The position numbers were made by a program, and so were the translations under genes. This document shows positions 31,401 to 42,223 of a DNA stretch of 64,000 nt, piece by piece. The notes below the pieces were generated by a model. The model made no database searches. It saw only the letters and a list, made by a program, of their open reading frames with translations, and was not told the origin of the DNA. Every line of letters starts with the position of its first letter. The first letter of the stretch is position 1. This DNA is from Blakeslea trispora (taxonomy: Eukaryota; Mucoromycota; Mucoromycetes; Mucorales; Choanephoraceae): assembly GCA_025331445.1 (NCBI GenBank), contig JAIWNE010000006.1, forward strand, positions 248,001-312,000. Reading direction: 5' to 3'.

Positions 31401-32523
31401 AGAGCTGGTCCTGGATGACTCGCAATTGAGGGGACAAAGAGGGATGTAACAAGGGATTGTTCATCAGTTTAGATTCAACTTTAGCCCGTTTGCGTTGTAA
31501 TAGAGACTCAGCTCGAGAAAAGGAAAATGCCTGACGGCGAGAGTAAGCTCTAGCAGTCTGAGCAGTAACAAGCTTCAGCTTTTCCCATTTGTGCCAAGCT
31601 GGAAGGGCAGGATCAAAAGCGAGAACTGTTTGCGATAGATGAAAAGCGAGTTTTGTCTGGAATTCAACGTCCCGTGCAATACGCGGATGCGCCTTCCAAA
31701 AACCCCTTCCCACTGCAGAGGCCGAAAAGGCATCATCGCAACTAGGGGGCAAACGAAAGACGAAAGACAACAGGCGGTGATCTGTCCACTGAAGAGGAAG
31801 GTACTTGACCCGACTGGACGAAAAATTGACCGCAGAGATCATATCTTTGGTAATCAGACAGTAATCAATACACGATTTACCGATGTGATTTTCAAAAGTA
31901 GGAGCGGATAAGTGGCCTGGTGCAGTTATTGAATCGACAAAGAAGCGATCAATGTATTCCAACCAACTGGAAGGCACCTGTTTTGGAGTGCTATGGAAGT
32001 GATTAGCATAAGAGTAGTTTAAATCGCCAAGAATGGCATGACGATGAGGATGAACAGGAAAGAATGGTTTCAAAGAGTCAGATTTGAGAAATGCAGATCT
32101 CTCTGAGCCATCAGCAGGCAAATAGACAACAGTTACAGTGAAAGGAGCGAATAAATTATGGCGATGAATAATCGTAGCGTTAATCAAACGGCCACAACGA
32201 CTGATGAAAGCATTAGACAAAACGATATCAGGAGAGAAACATACAAGGCCGCAGTGCGGAGACCAGATGCTATCACTAGCCTGAAATTGCTTGTGTAGTA
32301 AATCTTGTAAGCGAGAAGTATTAGCATGTGTTTCTTGAAGTGCAAGAAGGGTAAATGAGTGAGAGCGAAGATGACGAATGAATGAGGAGCGGGTTTCGGG
32401 GTGGGCTGATTTGACGATGCTTCGACAGTTCAAAGACCCCATTTTGATGGGAAAATAAGTACGGTTAGAAGATGATGGGACAGAGTTTGAAAGGAGTGGA
32501 GTGGATATGGTGTCTAAACTCAT
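28489..32523 (-). CDS. LINE ORF2: AP endonuclease and reverse transcriptase (1,344 aa)
   Basis: Polyprotein that nicks target DNA and reverse-transcribes the element RNA. The N-terminal APE-type endonuclease has MGSLNCRSIVKSAH, LLALQETHAN, HAILGDLNYSY, CIDYCLITKDM and WTDHRLLSFVFRL (about residues 28-255). The reverse transcriptase spans about 500-780, with LPKKGDLSDLRNWRPISL, RGLRQGDPLSPILFNLAFE and the active-site YADD at residues 739-742. The C-terminus has a zf-RVT-type motif, ACPLCQHDVETFEHFIFSC (Cys1213, Cys1216, His1225, Cys1230). I see no RNase H domain. It starts four bases after the ORF1 stop (TAATTAAATG), suggesting termination-reinitiation. The frame is unbroken over 4 kb. Confidence 0.93.
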   Translation of the reverse strand: MSLDTISTPLLSNSVPSSSNRTYFPIKMGSLNCRSIVKSAHPETRSSFIRHLRSHSFTLLALQETHANTSRLQDLLHKQFQASDSIWSPHCGLVCFSPDIVLSNAFISRCGRLINATIIHRHNLFAPFTVTVVYLPADGSERSAFLKSDSLKPFFPVHPHRHAILGDLNYSYANHFHSTPKQVPSSWLEYIDRFFVDSITAPGHLSAPTFENHIGKSCIDYCLITKDMISAVNFSSSRVKYLPLQWTDHRLLSFVFRLPPSCDDAFSASAVGRGFWKAHPRIARDVEFQTKLAFHLSQTVLAFDPALPAWHKWEKLKLVTAQTARAYSRRQAFSFSRAESLLQRKRAKVESKLMNNPLLHPSLSPQLRVIQDQLSSLQQYHVETLSLKAGIRWREKGELSAGYLKRTASARLTKTAIPPLFHPSLNRVCTSKDEMLDAAFVFYDNLYAPDPIDLNAVDSLLEAIPQNTALSAADASLLTDRISFDDIAEAFSRCPQQSSPGLDGLPYAVVRLLVLHPACRDIVVQVYNDALHLGIFPPSWLRTSVCLLPKKGDLSDLRNWRPISLINTDAKVFTRILNARFLMVTDQMINPYQSGFVRGRFIADNGLLMKLLMEYARTTNSPAIALLLDQEKAYDRVHPLYLQLVLERFGFPSSVVHSITSLFFSTQLSLNVNGFLSASVLQRRGLRQGDPLSPILFNLAFEPLLRSILCHASLSGISIPAPLTPSFGLEAGPTKLLAYADDIACFLQDATELHHLLNLLSLYSRASNASVNYHKTQALALSGSRRSFALHWSSALLRHNIVQWHDSSSIAPVTYLGYPLFTSNAQRDFFLSTLLDKIRAACNIHQGRSLSVRGRVTVLNSLILSKLWHVLRVVSVPMSFFESTRSIISAFVSYRISPRISFSTMCLPRLQGGLGLLHPHQQQGALQLRWLVPLLSDFRVDLGSSSFSIDPDSSAASSIVLPRVFNYLFHRSTTPDYRLLFLFPGLRPRALQDFNGCLSLIFRAIDLLPHSFPSVVASASTCLSLPVSSVVTSATLDKVPRRLRSLPLSYLYQHHPDESFCLRPIASRQDLRKYPTLCKQFHRLISNDTVQFLDFLVRTFIPPQFAELGRTAFKPVSDHKVFDLAPFLHALFLDLPSYLSLLTRKRFRTLCSTPTTSSLVSLPRLNTRQWSFFWTFPLSQACRTVWYRVIHEKLPTRQIMHNWLPASFASPACPLCQHDVETFEHFIFSCPLKLSVWQLVWNTFFVGPVDLSVDNLPLQQLVLSLSFPPLLPSFSTSEASVIIGSTLLCLWRAHWKFIFDAVPFSTSTIFGTLLPLVHKSAQESLVQKGIPHRPLPFFEVDGLL

Positions 32524-32527
32524 TTAA

Positions 32528-33976
32528 TTACTGATAGGTGGGTGGGGCGGGCATGGAAGTCACTGTATCCGCCTCTAATACACTATCGGTTGTTAATTGA
32601 GTCATAGGGAGGTCGTCCTCCATCATCATATCAGTATCATCGGTCTCGCAAAAGGATGAGTTGCTCACTATCTCAGCCGCAGCCAAGAACTTAGGGTTCT
32701 TAAGGCAATGTCGACTGGACGTGCGACTGTGGCCTTCTAAACCGCAATGGCGGCATAATGCAGGAGCTTGAGAGTCTATTTGACTGTCGGGAGTGGAGAC
32801 TTCAGGTGAAGCCTGACGCTCCTGAATGCGCTGTGAATGACGGGTGACCAATGGAGAAGCAGGAAGAATGGACTTTGGAACTGAATGATGAATCTTTTCT
32901 GAAGGGGACGAAGGATGAGGGGTGATTACTAAACGATCTACATTAGAGGAAGCCTCAGGAATATCGGACCTAGACTCCTCAGTAGGAGAGGATGAAGGCA
33001 GAGGAAGACGAGGCGCTACATTTTGAGAAATAGCAGTTTTACGCTTCTTTCCCGTGCCGCTGTTCTTGCGAGGACAAGCTCGTGAGATATGTCCTGCCTC
33101 GTTACAACTAAAGCAGATGGTTGCTTTACGTCTCAAAGAGCAATCGGCCAAAGCATGATCAGATCCATGGCAGTAACGACAAAAGGGTGGCATGGAAGCC
33201 CACGTAGCCTTAATTTGGATCCGATCAATATCCTCCAATAATGTGTTGTCGTCCTCAGCAGAAAAGTCGATCGGATAGTACGACCAATCAATGAGATGAG
33301 ATAAGGATGACTGGGACGACTTAGTCTCAAGCACAACATAACCGTTGCCATGAAAAAAACCCGCAGTACTATCAACTAAACCACTATCAATGACATGACC
33401 AAAATGTCCCAAATTGAGTTCCATGTCTAAATGAAGCTGATCTAAGCCACCATTTGCACGACTATATTGAGGTGGCAAACCAGAAAGAGAAATCTTCAAA
33501 ATCTCAGTAGAAGAAAGGGAAGGGTATGCTAGAAACTCCCCAAAGGATGAAAGATGAAATCCTTCGTTTTTGAATTGACGATAAGTTGAGGGAGAAACAG
33601 AGATCTCAGCGTAATTTCGAGAATATTGTCGTCGAAGATTCTTAGAGACAGACCAGAGGTGTTGTTTTCCTCCACAAACCTCTTGAAGCTCACGAATGAA
33701 AGTTTTTTAATCACCTACGTTGGTGACATCAACAAAGAGAGAGTTGGAGATCGTGCCAGTTAAGAACGGTCTCGCGATCTGGTGGTAGACATCTCGTACT
33801 GCGCTATCTGCGAGTTGACCATGCTCAACAGAAGGCAAAGTAGTAGATGGACCACGCGGTTTGGAAGATATGCGTCTCATGCCTTCGCTTACAGCGTCTG
33901 CCCATGTTTTCCTGTTCATTTTGTATGTTTTCGGAGATTGAATGACCCCTTTGTGAGGGTTAGCGGAAGAAGCCAT
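32528..33976 (-). pseudogene. LINE ORF1: nucleic-acid-binding gag-like protein, one nonsense codon
   Basis: One reading frame of 482 codons plus stop, interrupted only by TAA at 33,707-33,709 (after VDVTNVGD, before KTFIRELQEVC). Upstream are 89 residues starting MASSANPHKGVIQSPK. Downstream the frame runs through QYSRNYAEISVSPSTYRQF (an RRM-like gag region is inferred) to three zinc motifs: FCRYCHGSDHALADC, ICFSCNEAGHISRAC (a classical CCHC knuckle) and LCRHCGLEGHSRTSSRHC (C-x2-C-x4-H-x7-C). A Pro/Ser-rich linker separates the second and third. An internal start at 33,499 would still give a 323-aa protein with all three zinc motifs. Apart from the stop, which one C-to-T change from CAA could explain, the frame is clean. 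Confidence 0.85.
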
Positions 33977-34496
33977 GACTGCTAAAGATGTATTTCTTGA
34001 TCACTTAATTTTGTTGAATGAATAAAAGTTCAATCAATTCAGTAAAGTATGCCTACATTCAATAAACATTCTACTGACTGACACTAGGTTGCTCGATTAC
34101 TGTTACTCTTATGTGATCAACCTATCTAAATCTACTGCTTGATCAAGCCTAATCTCTACCTGACTTGGATGGGATGATGAACATCCTCTACACACTCTAT
34201 CATGCTTATCAATCGCTTCATGACCCATCCTCAAGATTCATGCATATACTTCCAGCCCTTTATCTCTCTCATGTTGAACAACAATAGTGCTTTAACAAGG
34301 TGTGCTTTTTTTTGAGAAGCACTCTACTGATCTCATACATGTTTGCATAGTCAAGGCTTATTCTTTTTACTTGATAGTATGTGCTACTCTCAGTCCTTTT
34401 TCTCTCTCAGTAATTGCATTATGGCCATTAAGATGCTTAAACAACATAGTAAAGAGGGTGTGACAATGATTGATAGTGAACCTCTCATTTACTCTT

Positions 34497-34802
34497 ACTC
34501 ACTCACTCACTCACTCACTCACTCCACTCACTCACTCACTCACTCACTCACTCACTCACTCCACTCACTCACTCACTCACTCACTCACTCACTCACTCAC
34601 TCACTCACTCACTCACTCACTCACTCACTCACTCACTCACTCACTCACTCACTCACTCACTCACTCACTCACTCACTCACTCACTCACTCACTCCACTCA
34701 CTCACTCACTCACTCACTCACTCACTCACTCACTCACTCACTCACTCACTCACTCACTCACTCACTCACTCACTCACTCACTCACTCACTCACTCACTCA
34801 CT
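34497..34802. repeat. (CACT)n microsatellite, about 300 bp
   Basis: About 75 units of a 4-bp repeat with three single-base interruptions (CTCCACTC). Because 4 is not a multiple of 3, the three forward frames encode the same Thr-His-Ser-Leu repeat, which explains the long overlapping open frames here. Confidence 0.97.
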
Positions 34803-35402
34803 CTCTTTTTGTTGGCCATCATCGGCTCTAATCAACTTATTTCGTCTTTATCCTTTTCATCGTTATATTTTGTACCTGTTCTATTTTTGAATATAACAAC
34901 ATGAGCCCCTTCCAGCTTCAAAGAGATCAAGACGGGTAGACAAAAGTATATTACGCTTGCATTTGATGTTCTATCACCCTTATAGATTCGGATCAACCCT
35001 ACATGTCACAAATTGTATAGTGCTCTGAAAGTTTCTTGTCGCTCCCATCAATACATCTGTAGTCATGAAGTTATGCCTCCTGTACTTGTCAAGACTGTAA
35101 TCACTCAATACTTGATTGGGCTGGATGTGAATCTCACAAATTACTTTGATACGTTGCGTAATTATTGCACGATCCTCACATTATAACATTTGCCACACTC
35201 AACAAGTTGTTCAAATTCAATCTCTTTTCTCTCTCGAAGATTTTGGAAATGATCGTACACTGAATAGATAGCGGAGATAGACCTCGATCTTCAGTTGAAA
35301 GTAAGCAGCTGAACGTACCATACAGCAATTATATGATGGTCTGCGTTAGACAGAGATAGAGACACATCGACAGTTGATGCAATCGTTCTTTTATCCATCC
35401 TG

Positions 35403-35540
35403 CCACTCACTCTGCTCACTCTGCTCACTCTGCTCACTCTGCTCACTCTGCTTATTCATCAACATCCTCTTTCTCTTTCTCTTTCTCTTTCTCTTTCTCT
35501 TTCTCTTTCTCTTTCTCTTTCTCTTTCTCTTTCTCTCGAT
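35403..35540. repeat. Adjacent minisatellite (CTCACTCTG)n and microsatellite (CTCTTT)n
   Basis: Five copies of a 9-bp unit at about 35,403-35,452, a short spacer, then about 12 copies of the 6-bp unit at about 35,466-35,538. Pyrimidine on this strand throughout. Confidence 0.93.
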
Positions 35541-37639
35541 CTATCATGCAATCCAACACAATACGATGCAACTCGATGCAATTCGATAAGGTAAGATGGA
35601 ATAAGATGAGGTAGAATGGGATGAGATGCTGCATCACTCTTTGACTGGCTGGTTGATTGTCTCTACCCTTCTTTCCTCTTTCTTTCTTTCTTCTTTCTCG
35701 AAATCCCCTCTTTTTTTTTTCCTGAGCAATCTCGGATCAACCTTCCATTCTGCAATCCAATATTCTGCCGTTGTATGCATACTAACTGAGCATACTGACC
35801 GATTCGCTGAATATCTATGCGTTTGTTCGCTCGCTGTAGCTTACCGTTCCAAAAAAAAAAAGGTCGTTTATCCTCCTTTTCTTTTGCTCTGAATAGATTG
35901 CAACCGACATCTTGGTGACTTAGCAACAACAACAACAACAACAACTAGGAAAGAAAATAGACTTGTGTGCTTTTATTTCGAGCTTTGGTCTAAACAATCT
36001 AAAGAGAAAAATAATCACCATGAGCATAAGCATACGGAGGAAAAATCCAAGGCAATGAAATAAAATAAGAGAATAAAATGAAATGAAGCAAAAATATCGT
36101 TTCATTTCTATTCAATCAGTCTGCGTCTCTCAATACAACTTACCTGATTCTTCTTCTATTTTTTCTTTTCAATCTCGCTCTTTCGCTCTCTCGCTCTCTC
36201 GCTCTCTCGTACTAATCAGTTGCTCTACGCGTCCTTATTTCGTGACTAACACAGTAATCACTAACTACGGTAAACTCCAAACAAATCTCTCGAGACAAAT
36301 CAACAGAAAAAATAAAACAAAATAAAAATAAAAATGGAAAAATAAAAACCAAGGAATCCGAAATGGAATTCCTCAAATCTGTACGCAGATGGGTTACACT
36401 AAACTAAGTTTTCTTAAGGATGTCCTCGATTTTGGGATATTCTCTGTTTAAGAGTGAGATTCTTAAGATTTCTCTCGCTACCCTTAGATAGAGCAATGAC
36501 TGAACCGATGCTCTTTTTCGTTCTCTATTTCATCCGTTTGCTTCCATTTTCTTTCATTTTCTTTCATTTTCTTTCATTTTCTTTGTTATCCTTTGTCCAT
36601 CCTTTTCTTTGTTATCCTTTTTTCATCTTCTTTTCATCCTTTTTCTTCATCCTTTTTCTCGTCCTTTTCATTTTCATTTTCATTTTCATTGTTAATAAAA
36701 ATGTGTTTTGTGTGTATCCAAATGCAGCTGCATTTGATGTGCCAGTCGCCAGCTCGTCAGCTCATACAACCGAAGAATCCATAAGGCAGGAAGCTAGCCA
36801 TGAGACATCAGTGTGCTTAGCATCACCGATGAGAAGGTTCGTAATGCCTTGTGCAGATCATCACTTCCCATATTAACTTGTACTTTAGACCTTATATGAA
36901 GCTTAACCCACTATCAAACAGGCAGCTAGCTGGTGAATCAGAAAAAAAAAAGAAAGAAAGTCATACACCTGTAGTCTCACACACACACGCACACAAACGC
37001 TTACACAGAGACGTACAACTACACAACTTTTTTTTTCTTTGCCTTCTTCGAGTTTAACGTGTACACACGCACACGCATATATTTAGCTTGGAGTCCAAGT
37101 AAACACATACGCGATAATGCACACACGGCTGCTGGCTGCCTTGTCTAGAAAACAAGTCCGTCGACCATCATCCTAAACGCAGCTGGTCAAGCCAACTCCA
37201 GAGAACTAGAGCAAGCCGAAACCACCAACAACAGTTTTATATACAAACATATATATATATATATGACCCTCAGTACGAAAACCTCAGTACGAAACCAAGA
37301 CACCGATTAGTTTGACCAAACCGATGTAAACACCTGCAATGCCTTGGACAGATCATCACTTTCGATTTTGAAAAATACTTACGTGGTGCGTAGACTGCTG
37401 ATCGCTATGTCTCACTTGTCATTTAGAAATAATAAAAATTGAAAAAAAAAAAATTAAAAAAAAAAAAAAAGAAGAAGAAGAGAAGAAGAAAAAGAGGAAA
37501 GACAACTGGTTCGAAAAGACAGGTGTCTGTTAGAAGTTCATGACGCTTCTAACTAGTTGAAAGTTCATGACTCTTCCAACTTGTTTGCCCTTAGACCGAT
37601 CCCCCAGATCCATCTTCTTCTTCTGCTTCTGCTTCTTCT

Positions 37640-38080
37640 TTTTTTTTTTGCCCCAGATCTGTTCTCTCGTACAAACATATGTCGATGAATATACAAGACG
37701 GTATAATACAATATATATGTATGTATATAGTAGTATACCTTTAGTTAGAAGTTCGCCACTCCTCTAACTTGTCAGAAGTTTGCTACGCTTCCAACCTGCC
37801 AAAAGTTTGCCATGCTTTTGACTTTTTCAATTCCTTTTTTTTTTGCCCCAGATCTGTTCTCTCATATAAACATATGTCGATGAATATACAAGACGGTATA
37901 ATACAATATATATGTATGTATTCAGTAGTATACCTTTAGTTAGAAGTTCGTCACTCCTCTAGCTTACCAAAAGTTCACCACGCTTTTGACTTTTTCAATT
38001 CCTTTTTTTTTGCCCCAGATCTGTTCTCTCATATAAACATATGTCGATGAATATACAAGACGGTATACTACTCTATTTCT
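37640..38080. repeat. Imperfect tandem repeat of about 170-195 bp, 2.4 copies
   Basis: The block starting TTTTTGCCCCAGATCTGTTC recurs at about 37,645, 37,840 and 38,007. Each is followed by AACATATGTCGATGAATATA and CAAGACGGTATAATACAA; the first two also share AGTAGTATACCTTTAGTTAG and a run of short AGAAGTTCGCCACTCC-like sub-repeats. Spacing is 195 then 167 bp, the difference lying in the number of sub-repeats. Confidence 0.85.
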
Positions 38081-40267
38081 AGTAAATGCCTCTTGGACAA
38101 ATACTGGCCAGAAGTTGCCCAAGCTTCTGACTCTGCATGCTGCGACAACAACCTGACCCGACAGTTGAAGTCTTTTGTATGTATGTTACGTATGTTTGCG
38201 TCTCCCTTAGTTTTGCATGCTTTTAGCTAATGAGATGTCCACATCATCCCACTGCTAGACTATTGTCCCTGGTCAATAGTCTTTTTATGTATATATATAC
38301 GTGTATATACATATATGAAATAGTATACCGTTTGCCTCAGATCCCTATTCTATTCTATTGCTGTTGCTTCTCTTATTTACATTGTCTGCAGTGGAAGAAT
38401 AGGCGTTATATATAGCCGCGCGCGGGTGCACATTGTTTAGCGTACGTTGGCTGTCCTGCAAGGGGTAGCGACTTCCGAGCACCAGACTAGAACAACAACT
38501 AAACAGATGTACACTACTACACATAAACCTATCCGAGTATGCCTGTGACCATCTTAGCAACAGAAGCAACAATAAAACTAACACAGTTGCACAGAACACA
38601 CTAAAGAAGGAAAAAAAGAAGAAAAAAGAAGCGGGGGGAGGCGCCTTGTCTAACAGATAAGCCAAAAAAAGATTTGGGTGTAACTGACGTGTCTCCGAAA
38701 AATTTTAGGCGAATGTTATTCGTTGAATTTTTTCAGGCCACAATGTGTTTTTTTAGGCGTTGGAAATTCTTTAGGATTTTTATTATCTTCAAAATTAATT
38801 TTGGCGAGATGACCACGTAGATTATCACTGTATTTATTCCAACCAAATCACTTTTGAGAAGCAGCACACACACACGAAAAAAAAGAGAAAATGAGATAAA
38901 GAGAGACAGTTGCTGCTGTAGTCATGGATCTCGGCAGTTATGACCTGGAAAGTTATCATTCCGAAAGTTATCGTTCCGAAAGTTGTTACTCAGAAACAGA
39001 GCTGTCATTCAGAAAGCTATCGAGAAAAGACAAATCGACGCTGCAACGAGCTCACCCGAGACAACAGCGAGACTGTATGAGAGCGAGACATATGGTTGGA
39101 GTTGCTTTGCTGTGCAGGTTTTGGTCCGAGATGACTTTTCCGTTTTCCATCTATCATTTTTCAATTTATTGTTAATTTATTGTTAATTTATTGTTAGTTT
39201 GCTGTTGCTGCTGTTGCTGTTGTTGCTGTTGTTGTTGTTGAAGAATCACCAAGGTATCGACTGCAATCTATTCTGTGGATTCTCTCCTCCTTGTCTTTCC
39301 TCTTTCTCTTTCTTTTAGCCTGTACAACATCTACTTTCAACTAGTCAATTTGAAGTTTTATTTTGGAGGTTTGGGTATGGTAGACAGACAGACAGACAGA
39401 CAGAGTATCAGTAACAGGAATAGTGTGTTTAGTCAGCAAGCATGCAACAACAGAGTGCTGAGTATCAGATCGTTGAGTATCAGATCGTTGATTTACAGAA
39501 TGAAGGATCGGATCGAGGTTGCTCGAGAAAGAAACAAAGAAACAAAGAAACAAATGGAGAAAGAAGAAAGGATTACGGGCAGCCAGTCAAGGAGCAATAC
39601 AACATCCCATTGTATTGCATTGCGCGAAAGAGAGAGAGAAGAAGAGGATATTGATGGATGAACAGAAGGATGGTCGAGGGGACAATTATATCAGTTCAGC
39701 ATATATCTATCTATCTGCCTATCTGCCTATCTACTTTTATTTTATTTTATTGTATTTTATTTTGTATTTATCCAGCGCTAATCAACATAACATCGCTATA
39801 CAGTATACTCGATTGCATGTTTTTGATCTGGATCGAACCTTGTCTGTACTTCTCTGTATCAATGTACGGCCATTTCTGAAATGTTATAGAAAAGAAAGAG
39901 GAGGATCAGAAACAGTGTGGCAAAAACAGCAATGTGAGGATGCTGTGAGAGATGTTATGACAGATGATAGAGCATCTGATGCAAGACCACAACATGCGTT
40001 TCACTTGATCCTAAAGAACTGTTTGATGGCTTATCTGCTAAACATAGAGCACAAAATAAATGCTGACGTCCTTCGAGTCATTTGTAAAGAGAAAGAGAAA
40101 GACAGTTGTAAAAACTTGTAATGTCTGCAAGTATTATTGTGGAACAAGATAGAAAATAGACTTTTTATTTATGTGAAGAGAAAAAGTGTTAAACACAATA
40201 AAAAACTCTTCTTAAAGCAATCTGAGAAGGTATATGGTGGTTCAGATGCGGTAAATACTGTTAAGAT

Positions 40268-40346
40268 ACAGTTGGATAGGCACAGTTGGATAGGCACATT
40301 TGGATAGGCACATTTGGATAGGCACAGTTGGATAGGCACAGTTGGA
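40268..40346. repeat. 14-bp minisatellite (ACAGTTGGATAGGC)n
   Basis: Five to six copies of a 14-bp unit with alternating CAGTTGG/CATTTGG variants. Confidence 0.9.
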
Positions 40347-40576
40347 AGCAAAAATAGAGACAGAAATAGAGACAGAAGCAGGGACCCAGCAAGGCATCAG
40401 TAAAGGCAGGTCTTGAGTTGTCAGGATCATGTTTCCTTATTAGTTATTGAGCTGGTATAGATATGTATGTATTTTATATGTAAAGATAAAGACGAATAGT
40501 TTATTAAGGTCAGATCATCACATGCGCTTTCAGCATAGCTTTCACATCAGGTAAGTCATACAAGATGTATGAGTAC

Positions 40577-41168
40577 TAAAAACTTCACGCCAGGCAAGTC
40601 ATCAGCTTTTGCTAAGTTCCCACCGCTGGCATCATGTTCATCTAACTTTGGTTAAAAGAACATAAAGGAGACGTGAGCATATCAGAGATATACAAGAAAA
40701 ACAAAAACTTCACGCCAGGCAAGTCATCAGCTTTTGCTAAGTTCCCACCGCTGGCATCATGTTCATCTAACTTTGGTTAAAAGAACATAAAGGAGACGTG
40801 AGCATATCAGAGATATACAAGAAAAACAAAAACTTCACGCCAGGCAAGTCATCAGCTTTTGCTAAGTTCCCACCGCTGGCATCATGTTCATCTAACTTTG
40901 GTTAAAAGAACATAAAGGAGACGTGAGCATATCAGAGATATACAAGAAAAACAAAAACTTCACGCCAGGCAAGTCATCAGCTTTTGCTAAGTTCCCACCG
41001 CTGGCATCATGTTCATCTAACTTTGGTTAAAAGAACATAAAGGAGACGTGAGCATATCAGAGATATACAAGAAAAACAAAAACTTCACGCCAGGCAAGTC
41101 ATCAGCTTTTGCTAAGTTCCCACCGCTGGCATCATGTTCATCTAACTTTGGTTAAAAGAACATAAAGG
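40577..41168. repeat. 125-bp tandem array, about 4.7 copies
   Basis: The unit begins AACTTCACGCCAGGCAAGTC and contains CCCACCGCTGGCATCATG and TAACTTTGGTTAAAAGAACA. Copies start at 40,581, 40,706, 40,831, 40,956 and 41,081, a constant 125-bp period. By eye the full copies are identical, implying very recent expansion or homogenisation. A partial unit (TCACATCAGGTAAGTCAT) lies just before the array. The last copy breaks off at AAAGGAGGCGT, about 75 bp before the left edge of the giant inverted repeat. Confidence 0.95.
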
Positions 41169-41244
41169 AGGCGTATGCTCACACTATGATTTTGCGACAA
41201 AATGCGACAAGTTAAATTTCAGAATGCGACAACTTGTAATACAA

Positions 41245-42223
41245 GAGAGACTTTTGGGAGACAAAACTCAGATGTTTCGGTAGAACGTTTATCAATTAGA
41301 CTCCGTTTGTTTCTAAAATTCATTGCCCTTCGGTCTTTGAATGAACTGAGCAATCAGATTTCATCCCTGAAGCAGTTTACATTTACGTTGGGATATTTGG
41401 CTGTAAAAGCAATAAAAACTAATATAGAAACGCAATGTTTCCACACAATAATCATTATACCACTTATAGGCAAAATTGGTGACAATTTGGGCTTATTTTG
41501 CTGTATATTTTGACTCATTTCTTGATATTTAAAGAAGTATGTTTCCATTGATTACATGATGTTAATGCAAAAAACATAATTCATGACTGTGCTCTACAAT
41601 ACTACGCTATATCAAGGCTATAATCTAGCTTATTTCATGCAATCTACTAGATTATACTTTACTTGAGAGAAGCACTTGCACTGTAAATGTTGTAAGATGT
41701 TCAATCAGTCCATAAATAAAGACACTAAAGCAATCAAATGCTCTGCAACAACCACATCTATTCCGTACCGCAGATGCACTTTTCTCTTTTGCTTCATTTC
41801 TATGCTCAATTTTTATTTTCTTATAAGGAATATGCGATACACCATTAAAGAAATTGAATAGTCAATTGCTTGATATATCATATAAAATAGCAAAATTTGG
41901 GTTGGCAGCAATGTAGACCATAGTCATTTAGGCTTATCCTCAAAATATCATGTCACTGCTAGCTAAATTAAGATGTTGCAACGACCATGCTCTTCCTTCT
42001 TCAATACTGATTTCTATTCATTGTTTGCTCATTTTTGCTCGTCGGAACCGAATTTTACTCAATAGAACTGCTTAGATTCATATACCGACGGAAGGGTGAA
42101 CCTTATTCAGCACCCTTAGGAAGTTGTCCTGAATAAGGTTCGCTCTTAGATAACGTGACCTTTTGCGGAGTTATTTCTTTATAGGGTAACCTAAGGACGA
42201 ATTTTTTTTTCCAAAATCCTCTA
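41245..42223 (-). mobile_element. Outer left arm: 979-bp small DNA element (inverted copy of 54,817-55,795)
   Basis: Without coding capacity. The ends are short inverted repeats based on TAGAGGATTTTGG / CCAAAATCCTCTA; at this copy the outer end is mutated (GAGAGACTTTTGGG). Internally it has a hairpin of 13-bp stems, GAACCTTATTCAG at 42,098-42,110 and its complement at 42,129-42,141. Looks like a non-autonomous MITE-type element. The mirror copy in the right arm is identical except near the outer end. Confidence 0.75.

Larger units (their letters stand above)
28326..33977 (-). mobile_element. L1-like LINE (non-LTR retrotransposon), 5,652 bp with 12-bp target duplication
   Basis: On the minus strand the order is ORF1, ORF2, a short 3' UTR with an AATAAA signal (plus-strand TTTATT near 28,358), and an A tail (T run at 28,325-28,335). 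The sequence ACTGCTAAAGAT lies on both sides (28,314-28,325 and 33,978-33,989), a typical target-primed duplication. The 5' end is only one base before the first ATG of ORF1, so either the 5' UTR has been lost by truncation or ORF1 originally started further upstream. ORF2 is intact; ORF1 has one nonsense codon. The clean target duplication and intact ORF2 suggest a fairly recent insertion. Confidence 0.92.
33990..40576. other. Gene-free, microsatellite-rich region
   Basis: No gene can be supported in 6.6 kb. The open frames here are made of repeat-encoded low-complexity peptides (Thr-His-Ser-Leu, Leu-Phe or Lys-Glu runs). Simple repeats listed separately occupy a large part. Others include (AAC)n at about 35,928-35,945, (TCTCGC)-like at 36,181-36,210, (TTTTCTTTCA)n at about 36,547-36,585, (AT)n at 37,248-37,264, A-runs at 37,442-37,470, (GACA)n at about 39,385-39,402 and (TATC)n near 39,705-39,735. 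Confidence 0.6.

Noticed and set aside
32524..32530. Programmed frameshift between LINE ORF1 and ORF2
   Set aside because: ORF1 ends with TAA and ORF2 has its own ATG four bases later, so termination-reinitiation is simpler and no slippery heptamer is needed.
34343..34904. Two long open frames encoding Thr-His-Ser-Leu repeats
   Set aside because: They are products of the (CACT)n microsatellite, which is open in all forward frames.
39519..40121. 200-codon open frame
   Set aside because: Low-complexity Lys/Glu and Ile/Tyr/Leu composition over microsatellites, no recognisable domain and no splice partners.
40577..41168. CRISPR-like array
   Set aside because: The 125-bp units are contiguous tandem copies without unique spacers, and the DNA is eukaryotic.
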